Shown here in pieces: positions 52,732 through 60,864 of a stretch of DNA of 64,000 nucleotides. A model generated the notes under the pieces. The model was not told the DNA's origin. It was given only the letters and a program-made list of their open reading frames with translations, and ran no database searches. The position numbers were made by a program, and so were the translations under genes. The DNA is from GCA-003244245 sp050699635 (GTDB taxonomy: Bacteria > Actinomycetota > Actinomycetes > Mycobacteriales > Pseudonocardiaceae): NCBI GenBank assembly GCA_050699635.1, contig JBOHFK010000001.1, positions 62,001-126,000 on the forward strand, given 5' to 3'. Position 1 is the first letter of the stretch. Every line of letters starts with the position of its first letter.

Positions 52732-54057
52732 ATGCTTGGACGTACGGATTTGCGGGGTGGGTTGCCGGGCGTCGCGGCGTTGCGGGGGATGTTGCCGCGG
52801 GCTGAGGTGGACGTCGACGCGGTGGCCCATCAGGTGGCACCAGTGATCGACGCGGTGCGCGACCGGGGAATCGCGGCGGTACTGGAATTCAGCGAGCGCT
52901 TCGATGGGGTGCGGCCGACAACCGTCCGGGTGCCGGCCAGCGCGCTGCGCGCGGAGCTGGAGCAGCTGGACCCCGCGGTGCGGGCCGCGCTGGAGGAGTC
53001 CATCGCCCGGGTCCGCCGGGCTCACGCCGACCAGCGGCGCAGCGAGACGATCACCCAGGTGGTGCCCGGTGGGAGCGTCACGCAGCGATGGATGCCGGTG
53101 GCGCGAGTCGGGCTCTACGCACCCGGTGGGCTGGCGGTGTACCCGTCCACTGTGGTGATGAATGTGGTACCCGCGCAGGTGGCCGGGGTGGCGTCGCTGG
53201 TGGTGTGCTCCCCGCCGCAGGCCTCCCACGGTGGCCGGCCACACCCGACGGTGCTCGCCGCGGCTGCGCTGCTCGGGGTGGATGAAGTGTGGGCGGTCGG
53301 CGGTGCCCAGGCCGTCGCGCTGCTCGCCTTCGGCGGGACGGACACCGACGGCATGCCGCTGGATCCGGTGGACATGGTCACCGGTCCCGGCAACATCTAT
53401 CTCACCGCAGCCAAACGCGCGCTGCGCGGCATGATCGGCATCGACGCCGAGGCCGGTCCCACCGAGATCGCCATCCTGGCCGACAGCAGCGCCGACCCGG
53501 TGCACGTCGCCGCTGATCTGATCTCCCAGGCCGAGCACGACACGCTGGCCGCCAGCGTGCTGGTCACCGACTCGGTGCCGCTCGCCGACGCTGTCGACGC
53601 GCAGCTGCACCTGCAGGTCGCGGCCACCAAGCACACCGAGCGGATCCGCACCGCGCTGACCGGTCGACAGTCCGGCTGCATCCTGGTGGCCGATGTGGAC
53701 GCTGGGCTCTGCGTGGTGGACACCTACGCGGCCGAGCACCTGGAGGTCCAGACTCGCGACGCTGCCGCGGTGGCCCGCCGGGTGCGCAACGCCGGGGCGA
53801 TCTTCGTCGGCCCGTACGCGCCGGTCTCGCTGGGCGACTACTGCGCCGGCTCGAACCACGTACTGCCCACTGGAGGCTGTGCCCGGCACTCGGCAGGGCT
53901 GTCCGTGCAGACCTTCCTGCGCGGCGTGCAGCTCATCGAATACGACGAGGACGCACTGTTCAAGGTCGCCGACCACGTCGTAGCCCTGGCCGAAGCCGAA
54001 GACCTCCCCGCGCACGGCCAAGCGATCACCGCCCGCTTCCCCGAACCGTCCCATTGA
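52732..54057 (+). CDS. hisD: histidinol dehydrogenase
   Basis: 441-residue zinc- and NAD-dependent enzyme performing the last two steps of histidine synthesis. Conserved stretches: RVGLYAPGGLAVYPSTVVMN, VDMVTGPGNIYLTAAKRAL, EAGPTEIAILAD, ADLISQAEHDTLAASVLVTD and APVSLGDYCAGSNHVLPTGG. The His/Asp/Glu zinc ligands fall in these motifs. ATG 52732 fits the leaderless promoter; GTG 52723 is an alternative. First gene of the his cluster. Confidence 0.95.
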   Translation: MLGRTDLRGGLPGVAALRGMLPRAEVDVDAVAHQVAPVIDAVRDRGIAAVLEFSERFDGVRPTTVRVPASALRAELEQLDPAVRAALEESIARVRRAHADQRRSETITQVVPGGSVTQRWMPVARVGLYAPGGLAVYPSTVVMNVVPAQVAGVASLVVCSPPQASHGGRPHPTVLAAAALLGVDEVWAVGGAQAVALLAFGGTDTDGMPLDPVDMVTGPGNIYLTAAKRALRGMIGIDAEAGPTEIAILADSSADPVHVAADLISQAEHDTLAASVLVTDSVPLADAVDAQLHLQVAATKHTERIRTALTGRQSGCILVADVDAGLCVVDTYAAEHLEVQTRDAAAVARRVRNAGAIFVGPYAPVSLGDYCAGSNHVLPTGGCARHSAGLSVQTFLRGVQLIEYDEDALFKVADHVVALAEAEDLPAHGQAITARFPEPSH

Positions 54058-54079
54058 CCCCATCCACCAGCCCCGGAAA

Positions 54080-54145
54080 CCCCGACATGGAGACATATCG
54101 GGGTGATGAGGCCCCTGAAAACCCCGACATGGCTCCATATCGGGG
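54080..54145. repeat. two palindromic units between hisD and hisC
   Basis: CCCCGACATGGAGACATATC plus GGGG at 54080-54103, and the near copy at 54122-54145, are each imperfect palindromes (CCCCGA...TCGGGG with inner ATGG/CCAT) with a 42-bp period. They could form RNA hairpins in the hisD-hisC message or be a dispersed repeat. Confidence 0.75.
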
Positions 54146-54185
54146 GGATGGGGTCGCGGAGCGGGGCGGCGGGGTGGGGGGTGGG

Positions 54186-55280
54186 GTGACGCTGGGGGAG
54201 CTGCCGTTGCGGGAGGAGTTGCGGGGGTGTAGCCCCTATGGGGCGCCACAGCTGGACGTGCTGGTGCGGCTGAACACCAACGAGAACCCGCACCCGCCGC
54301 CGCCCGGCCTGGTTGCCGACGTCGCTGCGGCGGTGCAGCGGGCGGCGGGAAACCTGCACCGCTACCCCGACCGCGACGCCCTCGCGCTGCGCACCGACCT
54401 GGCCCGATACCTCGCCGGGCGGACCGGCGTCCCGCTGTCCGCGGCGAACCTGTGGGCGGCCAACGGGTCCAATGAGATCATCCAGCAGCTGCTGCAGGCC
54501 TTCGGCGGGCCCGGACGCACCGCGCTGGGCTTCACGCCGTCCTACTCGATGCATCCGATCATCTCGGCCGGTACCCGCACTCAGTGGTTGCCAGCGCCAC
54601 GCAGGGCGGACTTCTCCCTGGACCCGGTCGAGGCCGTGGCGGCCATCGAGAAGCACCGGCCCGACGTGCTTTTCGTCACCAGCCCGAACAACCCTACGGG
54701 GCAGTCGATACCGCCCACCGACCTCGCCGCGGTGATCACCGCCGCGTCGGGCATCGTGGTGGTCGACGAGGCCTACGGCGAGTTCAGCGCGCGACCGAGC
54801 GCCGTCGGGCTGCTCGAGCAGTTCGCCGACCGGCTGGTGATCTGTCGGACGATGAGCAAGGCGTTCGCCTTCGCGGGGGGACGGCTGGGCTACCTAGCCG
54901 CCGCGCCCGCCGTGGTCGATGCGCTGCTCCTGGTGCGGCTGCCCTACCACCTTTCCGCGCTCACCCAGGTGGCGGCCAGGGCCGCGCTGCGGCACGGATC
55001 ATCCACACTGGAGTCCGTGGCGGGGCTGGTGGCCGAGCGGGAGCGCGTCGCCACGGCGCTGCGCGAGTTGGGCGCCCAGGTGGTGCCCTCCGACGCCAAC
55101 TTCATCCTGTTCGGACGGTTCGCCGACGCACCAGCCGCCTGGCAGAATTATCTCGACCAGAGTGTGCTGATCCGCGATGTGGGGATCCCGGGTCACCTGC
55201 GGGTCACGGTAGGGACTCCGGCGGAGAATGACGCTTTCCTGGCCGCGAGCGCGGCAGTTCTAGCGCGGGAGCAACAGTGA
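54186..55280 (+). CDS. hisC: histidinol-phosphate aminotransferase
   Basis: 364-residue PLP enzyme. LNTNENPHPPPPGL, then ANGSNEIIQQLLQAF, FVTSPNNPTGQ, VVDEAYGEF, the PLP lysine in RTMSKAFAFAGGRLGY and the Arg in HLRVTVGT are standard for HisC. GTG 54186 is preferred: the open frame back to TTG 54054 runs through the palindromic repeats and is not conserved-looking. Stop overlaps hisB by 4 nt. Confidence 0.93.
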   Translation: MTLGELPLREELRGCSPYGAPQLDVLVRLNTNENPHPPPPGLVADVAAAVQRAAGNLHRYPDRDALALRTDLARYLAGRTGVPLSAANLWAANGSNEIIQQLLQAFGGPGRTALGFTPSYSMHPIISAGTRTQWLPAPRRADFSLDPVEAVAAIEKHRPDVLFVTSPNNPTGQSIPPTDLAAVITAASGIVVVDEAYGEFSARPSAVGLLEQFADRLVICRTMSKAFAFAGGRLGYLAAAPAVVDALLLVRLPYHLSALTQVAARAALRHGSSTLESVAGLVAERERVATALRELGAQVVPSDANFILFGRFADAPAAWQNYLDQSVLIRDVGIPGHLRVTVGTPAENDAFLAASAAVLAREQQ

Positions 55281-55876
55281 GCCGCACGGCCCGGATCGAG
55301 CGAGTGACCAAGGAGTCCTCGGTGCTCGTCGAACTCGACCTCGACGGTACCGGAACCACCGAGGTGAGCACGGGTATCCCGTTCTTCGATCACATGCTCA
55401 CCTCGTTGGGTAAGCACGCCGCGTTCGACCTGGTCATCCGTGCCACCGGTGACGTCGAGGTCGACGCCCACCACACCGTCGAGGACGTCGCCATCGTGCT
55501 GGGTCAGGCGCTACGAGAGGCGCTGGGGGACAAATCGGGCATCCGGCGTTTCGGGGATGCCTGGGTACCGATGGATGAGACCCTGGCGCACGCGGCGGTG
55601 GACGTGTCCGGGCGCCCCTACTGTGTGCACACCGGCGAGCCTGAGGTGCTGGCCGGTTTCGTCGTCAGCGGTGACTATCCCACCGTGCTCAACCGGCACG
55701 TCTTCGAGACACTGGCCTTCCACGCGCAGCTCGCGGTGCACATCCGGGTAGTACATGGCCGGGACCCGCACCACATCACCGAGGCGCAGTACAAAGCGTT
55801 GGCTCGGGCGCTGCGCGCCGCGGTTGAGCCCGACCCACGAGCCGGTGGGGTGCCCTCCACCAAGGGCGTGCTGTGA
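55277..55876 (+). CDS. hisB: imidazoleglycerol-phosphate dehydratase
   Basis: 199-residue manganese enzyme, monofunctional as in other actinobacteria. Metal motifs DAHHTVEDVAIVLGQAL and GRDPHHITEAQYKALARAL are intact, as is the start region GIPFFDHMLTSLGKHAAFDL. GTG 55277 overlaps the hisC stop. Its stop is 7 nt from the convergent SPFH gene. Confidence 0.95.
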   Translation: MSRTARIERVTKESSVLVELDLDGTGTTEVSTGIPFFDHMLTSLGKHAAFDLVIRATGDVEVDAHHTVEDVAIVLGQALREALGDKSGIRRFGDAWVPMDETLAHAAVDVSGRPYCVHTGEPEVLAGFVVSGDYPTVLNRHVFETLAFHAQLAVHIRVVHGRDPHHITEAQYKALARALRAAVEPDPRAGGVPSTKGVL

Positions 55877-55883
55877 GGCTGGA

Positions 55884-56999
55884 CTACGTCCCACCGTTGT
55901 CCCCGATCGTCGATCCCTTGCTGGTGGCCGTGGGCGAGGCGGCAGCACGGGTCTGCGATGGGTCTGCAGGGTCCGGGTGATGCGAGCTGAGCTGGCCGAC
56001 GCCGTCGGGTTCCGTGGCATCGGCGACGGCCTCGGCGGCTGCCTCCGCGGCCTGGGCGGCGTCGGCGGCGGCCTTGGTGGCCCGCTGCTCGTCCGACGGG
56101 GAGATCTCACGGCTGGCCGGGGACCTGGGGAGGGCTTCGGTGAATGCGCGGGAGACCCCCTGGAGCGCGGAGGTGACCTCACTGGGGATCACCCAGAACG
56201 TGTTGCCCGGTCCCTGGGCGAGCTGCGGCAGCATCTGGAGGTACTGGTAGGCGAGCAGCTTGGGGTCGGGGTCGTTGCGGTGGACGGCCTGGAAGACCTG
56301 CTCGATGGACTGCGCCTGGCCTTCGGCCTTGAGGATCGCCGCGGTCCGGTCGCCTTCGGCGCGCAGGATCGCGCCCTGCTTGTCACCTTCGGCGGTGAGG
56401 ATCTGGGACTGGCGCTGGCCTTCGGCGGACAGGATGGCGGCGCGCTTGTCCCGCTCGGCGCGCATCTGCTTCTCCATCGCGTCCTTGATACTTTTCGGCG
56501 GGTCGATGGCCTTGATCTCCACCCGGTTGACCCGGATGCCCCACTTGCCGGTGGCCTCGTCGAGCACGCCGCGTAACTGGCTGTTGATATTGTCACGGGA
56601 GGTGAGTGTTCGCTCCAGGTCCATGGAGCCGACGACGTTGCGCAATGTCGTGACCGTGAGTTGCTCGACGGCCTGGAGGTAGTTGGCGATCTCGTAGGCG
56701 GCCGACCGGGGGTCGGTCACCTGGAAGTACAGCACGGTGTCTATCTCGACGACCAGGTTGTCCTCGGTGATGACCGGCTGGGGCATGAACGACACGACCT
56801 GCTCCCGCAGGTCGATCATCGGGTAGACCCGGTCGATGTAGGGGATGACGAAGCTCAGGCCCGGTCGCAGCGTGCGGTGGTAGCGGCCGAGCCGTTCCAC
56901 GTTGCGGGCACGGGCCTGCGGCACGATGCGCACCGCCCGCAGCACGGTGAGCACGGCGAACAGAGCGATGATCAGTCCTGCGATCAGCACGGCTTCCAT
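55884..56999 (-). CDS. SPFH/band 7 (stomatin-like) membrane protein
   Basis: 371 residues. One N-terminal membrane helix (about 3-24), then the SPFH domain (IVPQARARNVERLGRYHRTL, then PYIDRVYPMIDLREQVVSF). A helical region with repeated AEGD/AEGQ heptads (AILSAEGQRQSQILTAEGD) follows, and the tail is Ala/Ser/Pro-rich. These proteins form large membrane rings that organise microdomains or proteases. It follows a NfeD gene by 3 nt, the usual stomatin-NfeD pair. Confidence 0.9.
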   Translation of the reverse strand: MEAVLIAGLIIALFAVLTVLRAVRIVPQARARNVERLGRYHRTLRPGLSFVIPYIDRVYPMIDLREQVVSFMPQPVITEDNLVVEIDTVLYFQVTDPRSAAYEIANYLQAVEQLTVTTLRNVVGSMDLERTLTSRDNINSQLRGVLDEATGKWGIRVNRVEIKAIDPPKSIKDAMEKQMRAERDKRAAILSAEGQRQSQILTAEGDKQGAILRAEGDRTAAILKAEGQAQSIEQVFQAVHRNDPDPKLLAYQYLQMLPQLAQGPGNTFWVIPSEVTSALQGVSRAFTEALPRSPASREISPSDEQRATKAAADAAQAAEAAAEAVADATEPDGVGQLSSHHPDPADPSQTRAAASPTATSKGSTIGDNGGT

Positions 57000-57002
57000 G
57001 GA

Positions 57003-57434
57003 TCACTCCCTGGGGTAGACGAGTGCGGTGGCGCCTCTGATCTCCATGACATCGACGGTCGCTCCGGTGGGGATCACCATCGTCTCGTCGTAGGCGCGGG
57101 CCGTCCATTCCTCGCCGTCGATGCGGACCCTGCCGGCCACCCCGGTCACGTCCTGGACGACGCGAGCCGGTTTGCCGACCAGCGCGTCCACCCCGAAGCG
57201 CTCGAGCCGGGGCTGGAGCAGGTGCCGTTGGGCGATGGGCCGGACCAGTACGACGCCGACCGCGGCGCAGAGGGTGAACACCACGAGTTGAAGGGCGAGC
57301 GGAAGCCCGAGCGCGGCCGCCAGCGACGTGATTAAGGCGGCTCCGCCGAGGAGCCCCAGCGCGGCGGTGAAGGTGAAGATCTCGGCTGTCCCCAGCGCCA
57401 CTGCGAGGATCAACCAGATGACCCATACGCCCAT
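57003..57434 (-). CDS. NfeD-like membrane protein
   Basis: 143 residues from ATG 57434 with CAGGAGGGC upstream. Three to four membrane helices occupy the first 75 residues, and the C-terminal 65 residues form the NfeD OB-fold (LVGKPARVVQDVTGVAGRVR; ending ALVYPRE). Short NfeD proteins act with stomatin-like partners; the partner gene follows directly. Together they interrupt the his cluster on the opposite strand. Confidence 0.87.
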   Translation of the reverse strand: MGVWVIWLILAVALGTAEIFTFTAALGLLGGAALITSLAAALGLPLALQLVVFTLCAAVGVVLVRPIAQRHLLQPRLERFGVDALVGKPARVVQDVTGVAGRVRIDGEEWTARAYDETMVIPTGATVDVMEIRGATALVYPRE

Positions 57435-57627
57435 GTAGCCCTCCTGAACGGCCCCCGACTCACGGGTGCGGGCGTAACGACTGCTGGTCGGCAACCCTGC
57501 GCCCATGACCTACCGGAGGCACCTCACCAGTCCACCACTGCCGGCAGTCCGCGTCCAGGATGACCGTTTCGGGCGGCTCCCGGAACTAGAGTGGTTCAAC
57601 CCCCTGCAGCCGGCGTGACCAAGCGGG

Positions 57628-58155
57628 TCAGCCGGGTGGCAGGCCGTACCTGCGTACCGCGACGGGCATCACCGGGTACCGCCCCTCGTAGATCCGTTGA
57701 TGCAGCTCCGCTTCGACGATGGCGCGCACGATCGGTAGTTGCCGATTGGCGTCGTCGATGCTGGTCACCTGCAGTGGCCAGTCCCCGGCAGTCGAGCCAC
57801 GCAGGTGGGCGTGGTTGAAGCTGCGCTGGAACCAGGCGATCACCTGGACTGGTGTGACCGGGCCACCGTGCCGGGAGACGGCCTCCCGTTGCCGGGGCCA
57901 CGACAGCTCCCAGTGCTCGCCCACGCTGCCGTCGCCCTGCTCGACACTGCGGCAGGTCATATCGCCGGTGTTCTCCAGAAACGCCGCGTTCGCCTCGGCG
58001 AAGACGCCGCGGATCACCGGATCGAGCAACTCCACCGCCCGCCGGAACACCCCCACCCGCTCCGGCCACGACCTCGCGCCCTCATAACGACGCTCAACAA
58101 GATCCGCCAGGTGCCGCATCAGATCCTCTTCGCGCACCATCACAGGATGACGCAT
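57628..58155 (-). CDS. hypothetical protein
   Basis: 175 residues, soluble, with a Trp-rich centre (EHWELSWPRQREAVSRHGGP) and FNHAHLRGSTAGDWPLQVTS. No membrane segment and no known catalytic motif. ATG 58155 lies within the left edge of the palindromic element at 58151-58223; ATG 58137 or 58119 are alternative starts. Same strand as the NfeD-SPFH pair but about 190 nt away, a gap that holds nothing I recognise. Confidence 0.6.
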   Translation of the reverse strand: MRHPVMVREEDLMRHLADLVERRYEGARSWPERVGVFRRAVELLDPVIRGVFAEANAAFLENTGDMTCRSVEQGDGSVGEHWELSWPRQREAVSRHGGPVTPVQVIAWFQRSFNHAHLRGSTAGDWPLQVTSIDDANRQLPIVRAIVEAELHQRIYEGRYPVMPVAVRRYGLPPG

Positions 58156-58223
58156 TGAGCGGGCTCAGCGGGGTTACTGCCACCTCATTACCCCGCTGAG
58201 CCCCGCTGAGCCCGCTGAATGCG
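58151..58223. repeat. palindromic element, copy 2 (upstream of hisH)
   Basis: Arms CGCATTGAGCGGGCTCAGCG on the left and GCTGAGCCCGCTGAATGCG on the right pair over about 19 bp around a loop that includes GTTACTGCCACCTCATTAC. The reverse complement matches copy 1 at 52566-52628. Like copy 1, it lies between a reverse-strand gene and a his gene. Confidence 0.75.
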
Positions 58224-58231
58224 GATGGGGG

Positions 58232-58237
58232 CAAGGT
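58232..58237 (+). promoter_or_regulatory. -10-like element of hisH
   Basis: CAAGGT lies 6 nt before GTG 58244, the same spacing seen for hisA and hisF. A G-rich stretch follows but no properly placed Shine-Dalgarno, so a leaderless start is possible. Confidence 0.4.
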
Positions 58238-58243
58238 GGGGGA

Positions 58244-58873
58244 GTGCGCGATGTGGTGGTGTTGGATTACGGGTCGGGGAATCTGCGGTCGGCCGAGCGG
58301 GCGTTGCGGCGGGCCGGCGCGGACGTGGTGGTCACCGCTGACGTTGCTGCCGCACTGAACGCCACCGGGCTGGTGGTGCCGGGAGTCGGGGCTTTCGCCG
58401 CGTGCATGGCTGGGCTGCGTTCGGTGCGTGGTGACCGGATCATCGGTCGCCGGTTGGCCGGCGGGCGCCCCGTGCTGGGGATCTGCGTCGGGATGCAGGT
58501 GTTGTTCAGCCGCGGCGTCGAGCACGGTGTGCAGACCGACGGGTGCGGTGAGTGGCCCGGGACCGTAGAGCGGTTGAAGGCCGATGTGCTGCCGCACATG
58601 GGATGGAACACTGTGGCGCCACCGGCGGGCTCGCGGCTGTTCGCCGGCCTCGACGGCGACGCCCGGTTCTACTTCGTGCATTCCTACGCCGCCCGCCGCT
58701 GGGAGTTGGAGAGCTCAGAGCCGCTGGCGCCGCCCCTGGTGAGCTGGGCTGAGCACGGCGAGCCGTTCGTCGCCGCGGTGGAGAACGGGCCGCTGTGGGC
58801 AACCCAGTTCCATCCCGAGAAATCCGGCGACGCCGGCGCGCAGCTCCTGCGCAACTGGATTGAGACCTTGTAA
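58244..58873 (+). CDS. hisH: imidazole glycerol phosphate synthase, glutaminase subunit
   Basis: 209-residue class I glutamine amidotransferase feeding ammonia to HisF. The nucleophile elbow is GICVGMQVLF (Cys), the partner His-Glu lie in TQFHPEKSG, and the start VVVLDYGSGNLRSAERAL is standard. It begins the second half of the his cluster, restarted after the reverse-strand SPFH block. Confidence 0.94.
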   Translation: MRDVVVLDYGSGNLRSAERALRRAGADVVVTADVAAALNATGLVVPGVGAFAACMAGLRSVRGDRIIGRRLAGGRPVLGICVGMQVLFSRGVEHGVQTDGCGEWPGTVERLKADVLPHMGWNTVAPPAGSRLFAGLDGDARFYFVHSYAARRWELESSEPLAPPLVSWAEHGEPFVAAVENGPLWATQFHPEKSGDAGAQLLRNWIETL

Positions 58874-58886
58874 GAGGAGCTCAGGC

Positions 58887-58892
58887 TAGGGT
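58887..58892 (+). promoter_or_regulatory. -10 element of hisA, probably leaderless
   Basis: TAGGGT ends 6 nt before GTG 58899, inside the 25-nt hisH-hisA gap. AGAGGAGC upstream of it is too far away to serve as a ribosome binding site for this GTG. Confidence 0.5.
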
Positions 58893-58898
58893 GGCTGG

Positions 58899-59630
58899 GT
58901 GAGTTTCGTGTTGCTGCCCGCGGTGGACGTCGCCGGCGGTCGGACTGTCCGCCTCACGCAGGGCGAAGCCGGCACCGAGACTGTCTATGGCGATCCGGTG
59001 GACTCCGCGCTGGCCTGGCAGGCCGACGGCGCCGAGTGGATCCATCTGGTCGACCTGGATGCGGCGTTCGGCCGTGGCTCCAATGCCGAGCTGCTGGCCG
59101 AGGTCATCGGAAGGCTGGACATCGCAGTCGAGCTCTCCGGCGGGATCCGCGATGACGTGTCGCTGCGGCGGGCGCTGGCCACCGGATGCACCCGGGTGAA
59201 CCTGGGCACCGCCGCGGTGGAGGACCCGGCCTGGTGCCGCAAGGCGATCGCTGAGCACGGCGAGCGGATCGCGGTGGGGCTCGACGTGCGGATCATCGAC
59301 GGGCAGCACATCCTCGCCGCGCGGGGCTGGACCACCTCCGGGGGTGACCTCTGGGAGGCGCTCGACCGCCTGGACGCCGACGGCTGCCCGCGCTACGTGG
59401 TCACCGATGTCACCAAGGACGGCACGCTGCGCGGGCCGAACCTGGAGCTGCTCAGCGCGGTGTGCGCCCGAACAGACGCACCGGTGGTTGCCTCTGGCGG
59501 GGTCTCCGGAGCCGCCGACGTGGCCGCACTGGCCGCACTGGCCCCCCAGGGTGTGGAGGGCGCGATCCTCGGCAAAGCGCTCTACACCGGCGCTCTCACC
59601 CTCCCCGACGCCCTAGCCGCCGCTCGCTAA
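58899..59630 (+). CDS. priA: phosphoribosyl isomerase (HisA/PriA)
   Basis: 243-residue TIM barrel isomerising ProFAR. Start LLPAVDVAGGRTVRLTQGEA (catalytic Asp), second catalytic Asp in VVTDVTKDGTLRGPNLELL, phosphate loops ELSGGIRDD and ASGGVSGAADV. In actinobacteria lacking trpF this enzyme (PriA) also isomerises phosphoribosylanthranilate; a trp segment follows shortly and no trpF is in the window, so dual function is likely but inferred. Confidence 0.93.
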   Translation: MSFVLLPAVDVAGGRTVRLTQGEAGTETVYGDPVDSALAWQADGAEWIHLVDLDAAFGRGSNAELLAEVIGRLDIAVELSGGIRDDVSLRRALATGCTRVNLGTAAVEDPAWCRKAIAEHGERIAVGLDVRIIDGQHILAARGWTTSGGDLWEALDRLDADGCPRYVVTDVTKDGTLRGPNLELLSAVCARTDAPVVASGGVSGAADVAALAALAPQGVEGAILGKALYTGALTLPDALAAAR

Positions 59631-59644
59631 CCCCCAACCCCTCC

Positions 59645-59710
59645 CGGCGTGTCGCGCTCTCCTGCCCCGTGTGTCGTGCTCGGGTGCACGGTATGTCGGC
59701 CTCCGTTGCC
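59645..59710. repeat. three degenerate 22-bp repeats between hisA and hisF
   Basis: Units beginning CGGCGTGTCGCGCTC (59645), CCGTGTGTCGTGCTC (59667) and CGGTATGTCGGCCTC (59689) share a YGTGTCGYGCTC core at exact 22-nt spacing. The last ends 7 nt before the hisF -10-like element. Confidence 0.7.
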
Positions 59711-59716
59711 GCCGCA

Positions 59717-59722
59717 TAAGGT
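59717..59722 (+). promoter_or_regulatory. -10 element of hisF, probably leaderless
   Basis: TAAGGT ends 6 nt before GTG 59729, matching the hisA arrangement. No Shine-Dalgarno lies in between. Confidence 0.5.
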
Positions 59723-59728
59723 AGCTGG

Positions 59729-60502
59729 GTGGCCGTCGCCGTGCGCGTGATCCCCTGCCTGGACGTCGATGCCGGTCGGGTGGTCAAAGGGGTGAACTTC
59801 ACCGCGCTGCGGGATGCCGGCGATCCGGTCGAGCTGGCCACCGCCTACGACGCGCAGGGCGCCGATGAGCTGACCTTCCTGGACGTCACGGCCTCCGCGG
59901 CGGACCGGGAAACGACCTATGACGTGGTGCGCCGGACCGCGGAGTGCGTGTTCATCCCGCTCACCGTCGGAGGGGGGATCCGGGAAGTGTCCGATGTGGA
60001 CCGCCTGCTGCGGGCCGGCGCGGACAAGGTCAGCATCAACACCGCCGCGGTGGCCCGCCCCGAGTTGCTGCGCGAAGCCAGCCACCGCTTCGGGGCCCAG
60101 TGCATCGTGCTTTCGGTGGATGCACGGCGGGTCCCCGCCGGTGAGCCACCAACCCAGTCCGGGTTCGAGGTGACCACCCATGGCGGGCGGCGCGGCACCG
60201 GGATCGATGCGGTGGCCTGGGCCGCCCAGGGCCAGCAACTGGGCGTGGGGGAGATCCTGCTCAACTCCATGGACGCCGATGGCACCAAAGCCGGCTTCGA
60301 CCTCGAGATGATCTCCGCAGTGCGCGCTGTCGTCACGGTCCCGGTGATTGCCAGTGGCGGCGCGGGCGAGGTGGAGCACTTCCCCCCCGCGGTGGCGGCC
60401 GGTGCCGACGCTGTGCTCGCGGCCAGCGTCTTTCACTTCGGCCAGCTACGGATCGGTGAGGTCAAGGATGGCCTGCGTCACGCGGGGGTGACAGTCCGGT
60501 GA
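59729..60502 (+). CDS. hisF: imidazole glycerol phosphate synthase, cyclase subunit
   Basis: 257-residue TIM barrel that closes the imidazole ring with ammonia from HisH. VIPCLDVDAGRVVKGVNF carries the first catalytic Asp, LLNSMDADGTKAGFDLEMI the second; FIPLTVGGGIREVSDVDRLL is the usual phosphate-binding loop. Mycobacteria have impA between hisA and hisF; here only short repeats intervene. Stop overlaps hisI by 4 nt. Confidence 0.95.
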   Translation: MAVAVRVIPCLDVDAGRVVKGVNFTALRDAGDPVELATAYDAQGADELTFLDVTASAADRETTYDVVRRTAECVFIPLTVGGGIREVSDVDRLLRAGADKVSINTAAVARPELLREASHRFGAQCIVLSVDARRVPAGEPPTQSGFEVTTHGGRRGTGIDAVAWAAQGQQLGVGEILLNSMDADGTKAGFDLEMISAVRAVVTVPVIASGGAGEVEHFPPAVAAGADAVLAASVFHFGQLRIGEVKDGLRHAGVTVR

Positions 60503-60852
60503 GTGGGCTGGACCCGCAGATCGCCGGCAAGCTCAAGCGCAACGCCGACGGGCTGGTGTGCGCCGTGGTGCAGCAGCGTGGCACCGGTGAGGTGCTGATG
60601 GTGGCCTGGATGGACGACGAGGCGCTGCACCGCACGCTGACCACCGGCCGGGCCACCTACTGGTCGCGGAGCAGGCAGACGTACTGGGTCAAAGGTGAGA
60701 CATCCGGGCACACCCAGCAGGTGCACGAGGTGCACCTGGACTGCGACGGTGACGCGGTATTACTCGTCGTCGACCAGGTCGGCCCGGCCTGCCACACCGG
60801 CGCACCGACTTGTTTTAGCAGGTCAGTCCTCATGAGCGGCATTCAGCGCTAG
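60499..60852 (+). CDS. hisI: phosphoribosyl-AMP cyclohydrolase
   Basis: 117-residue zinc enzyme. MVAWMDDEALHRTLTTGRAT, then YWSRSRQTYWVKGETSGHTQ and the metal cysteines in DCDGDAVLLVVDQVGPACHT followed by GAPTCF. Monofunctional: no pyrophosphohydrolase (HisE) domain follows. GTG 60499 overlaps the hisF stop. Confidence 0.94.
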   Translation: MSGLDPQIAGKLKRNADGLVCAVVQQRGTGEVLMVAWMDDEALHRTLTTGRATYWSRSRQTYWVKGETSGHTQQVHEVHLDCDGDAVLLVVDQVGPACHTGAPTCFSRSVLMSGIQR

Positions 60853-60864
60853 AACACCGCGGTG

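Noticed and set aside
54054..54185. Longer HisC starting at TTG 54054
   Set aside because: The extension is encoded by the two palindromic repeats and lies before the first conserved HisC residues.
52021..54249. 742-codon reverse open frame
   Set aside because: Antisense to hisD and running through the 14-bp repeats and palindromes; no conserved features.
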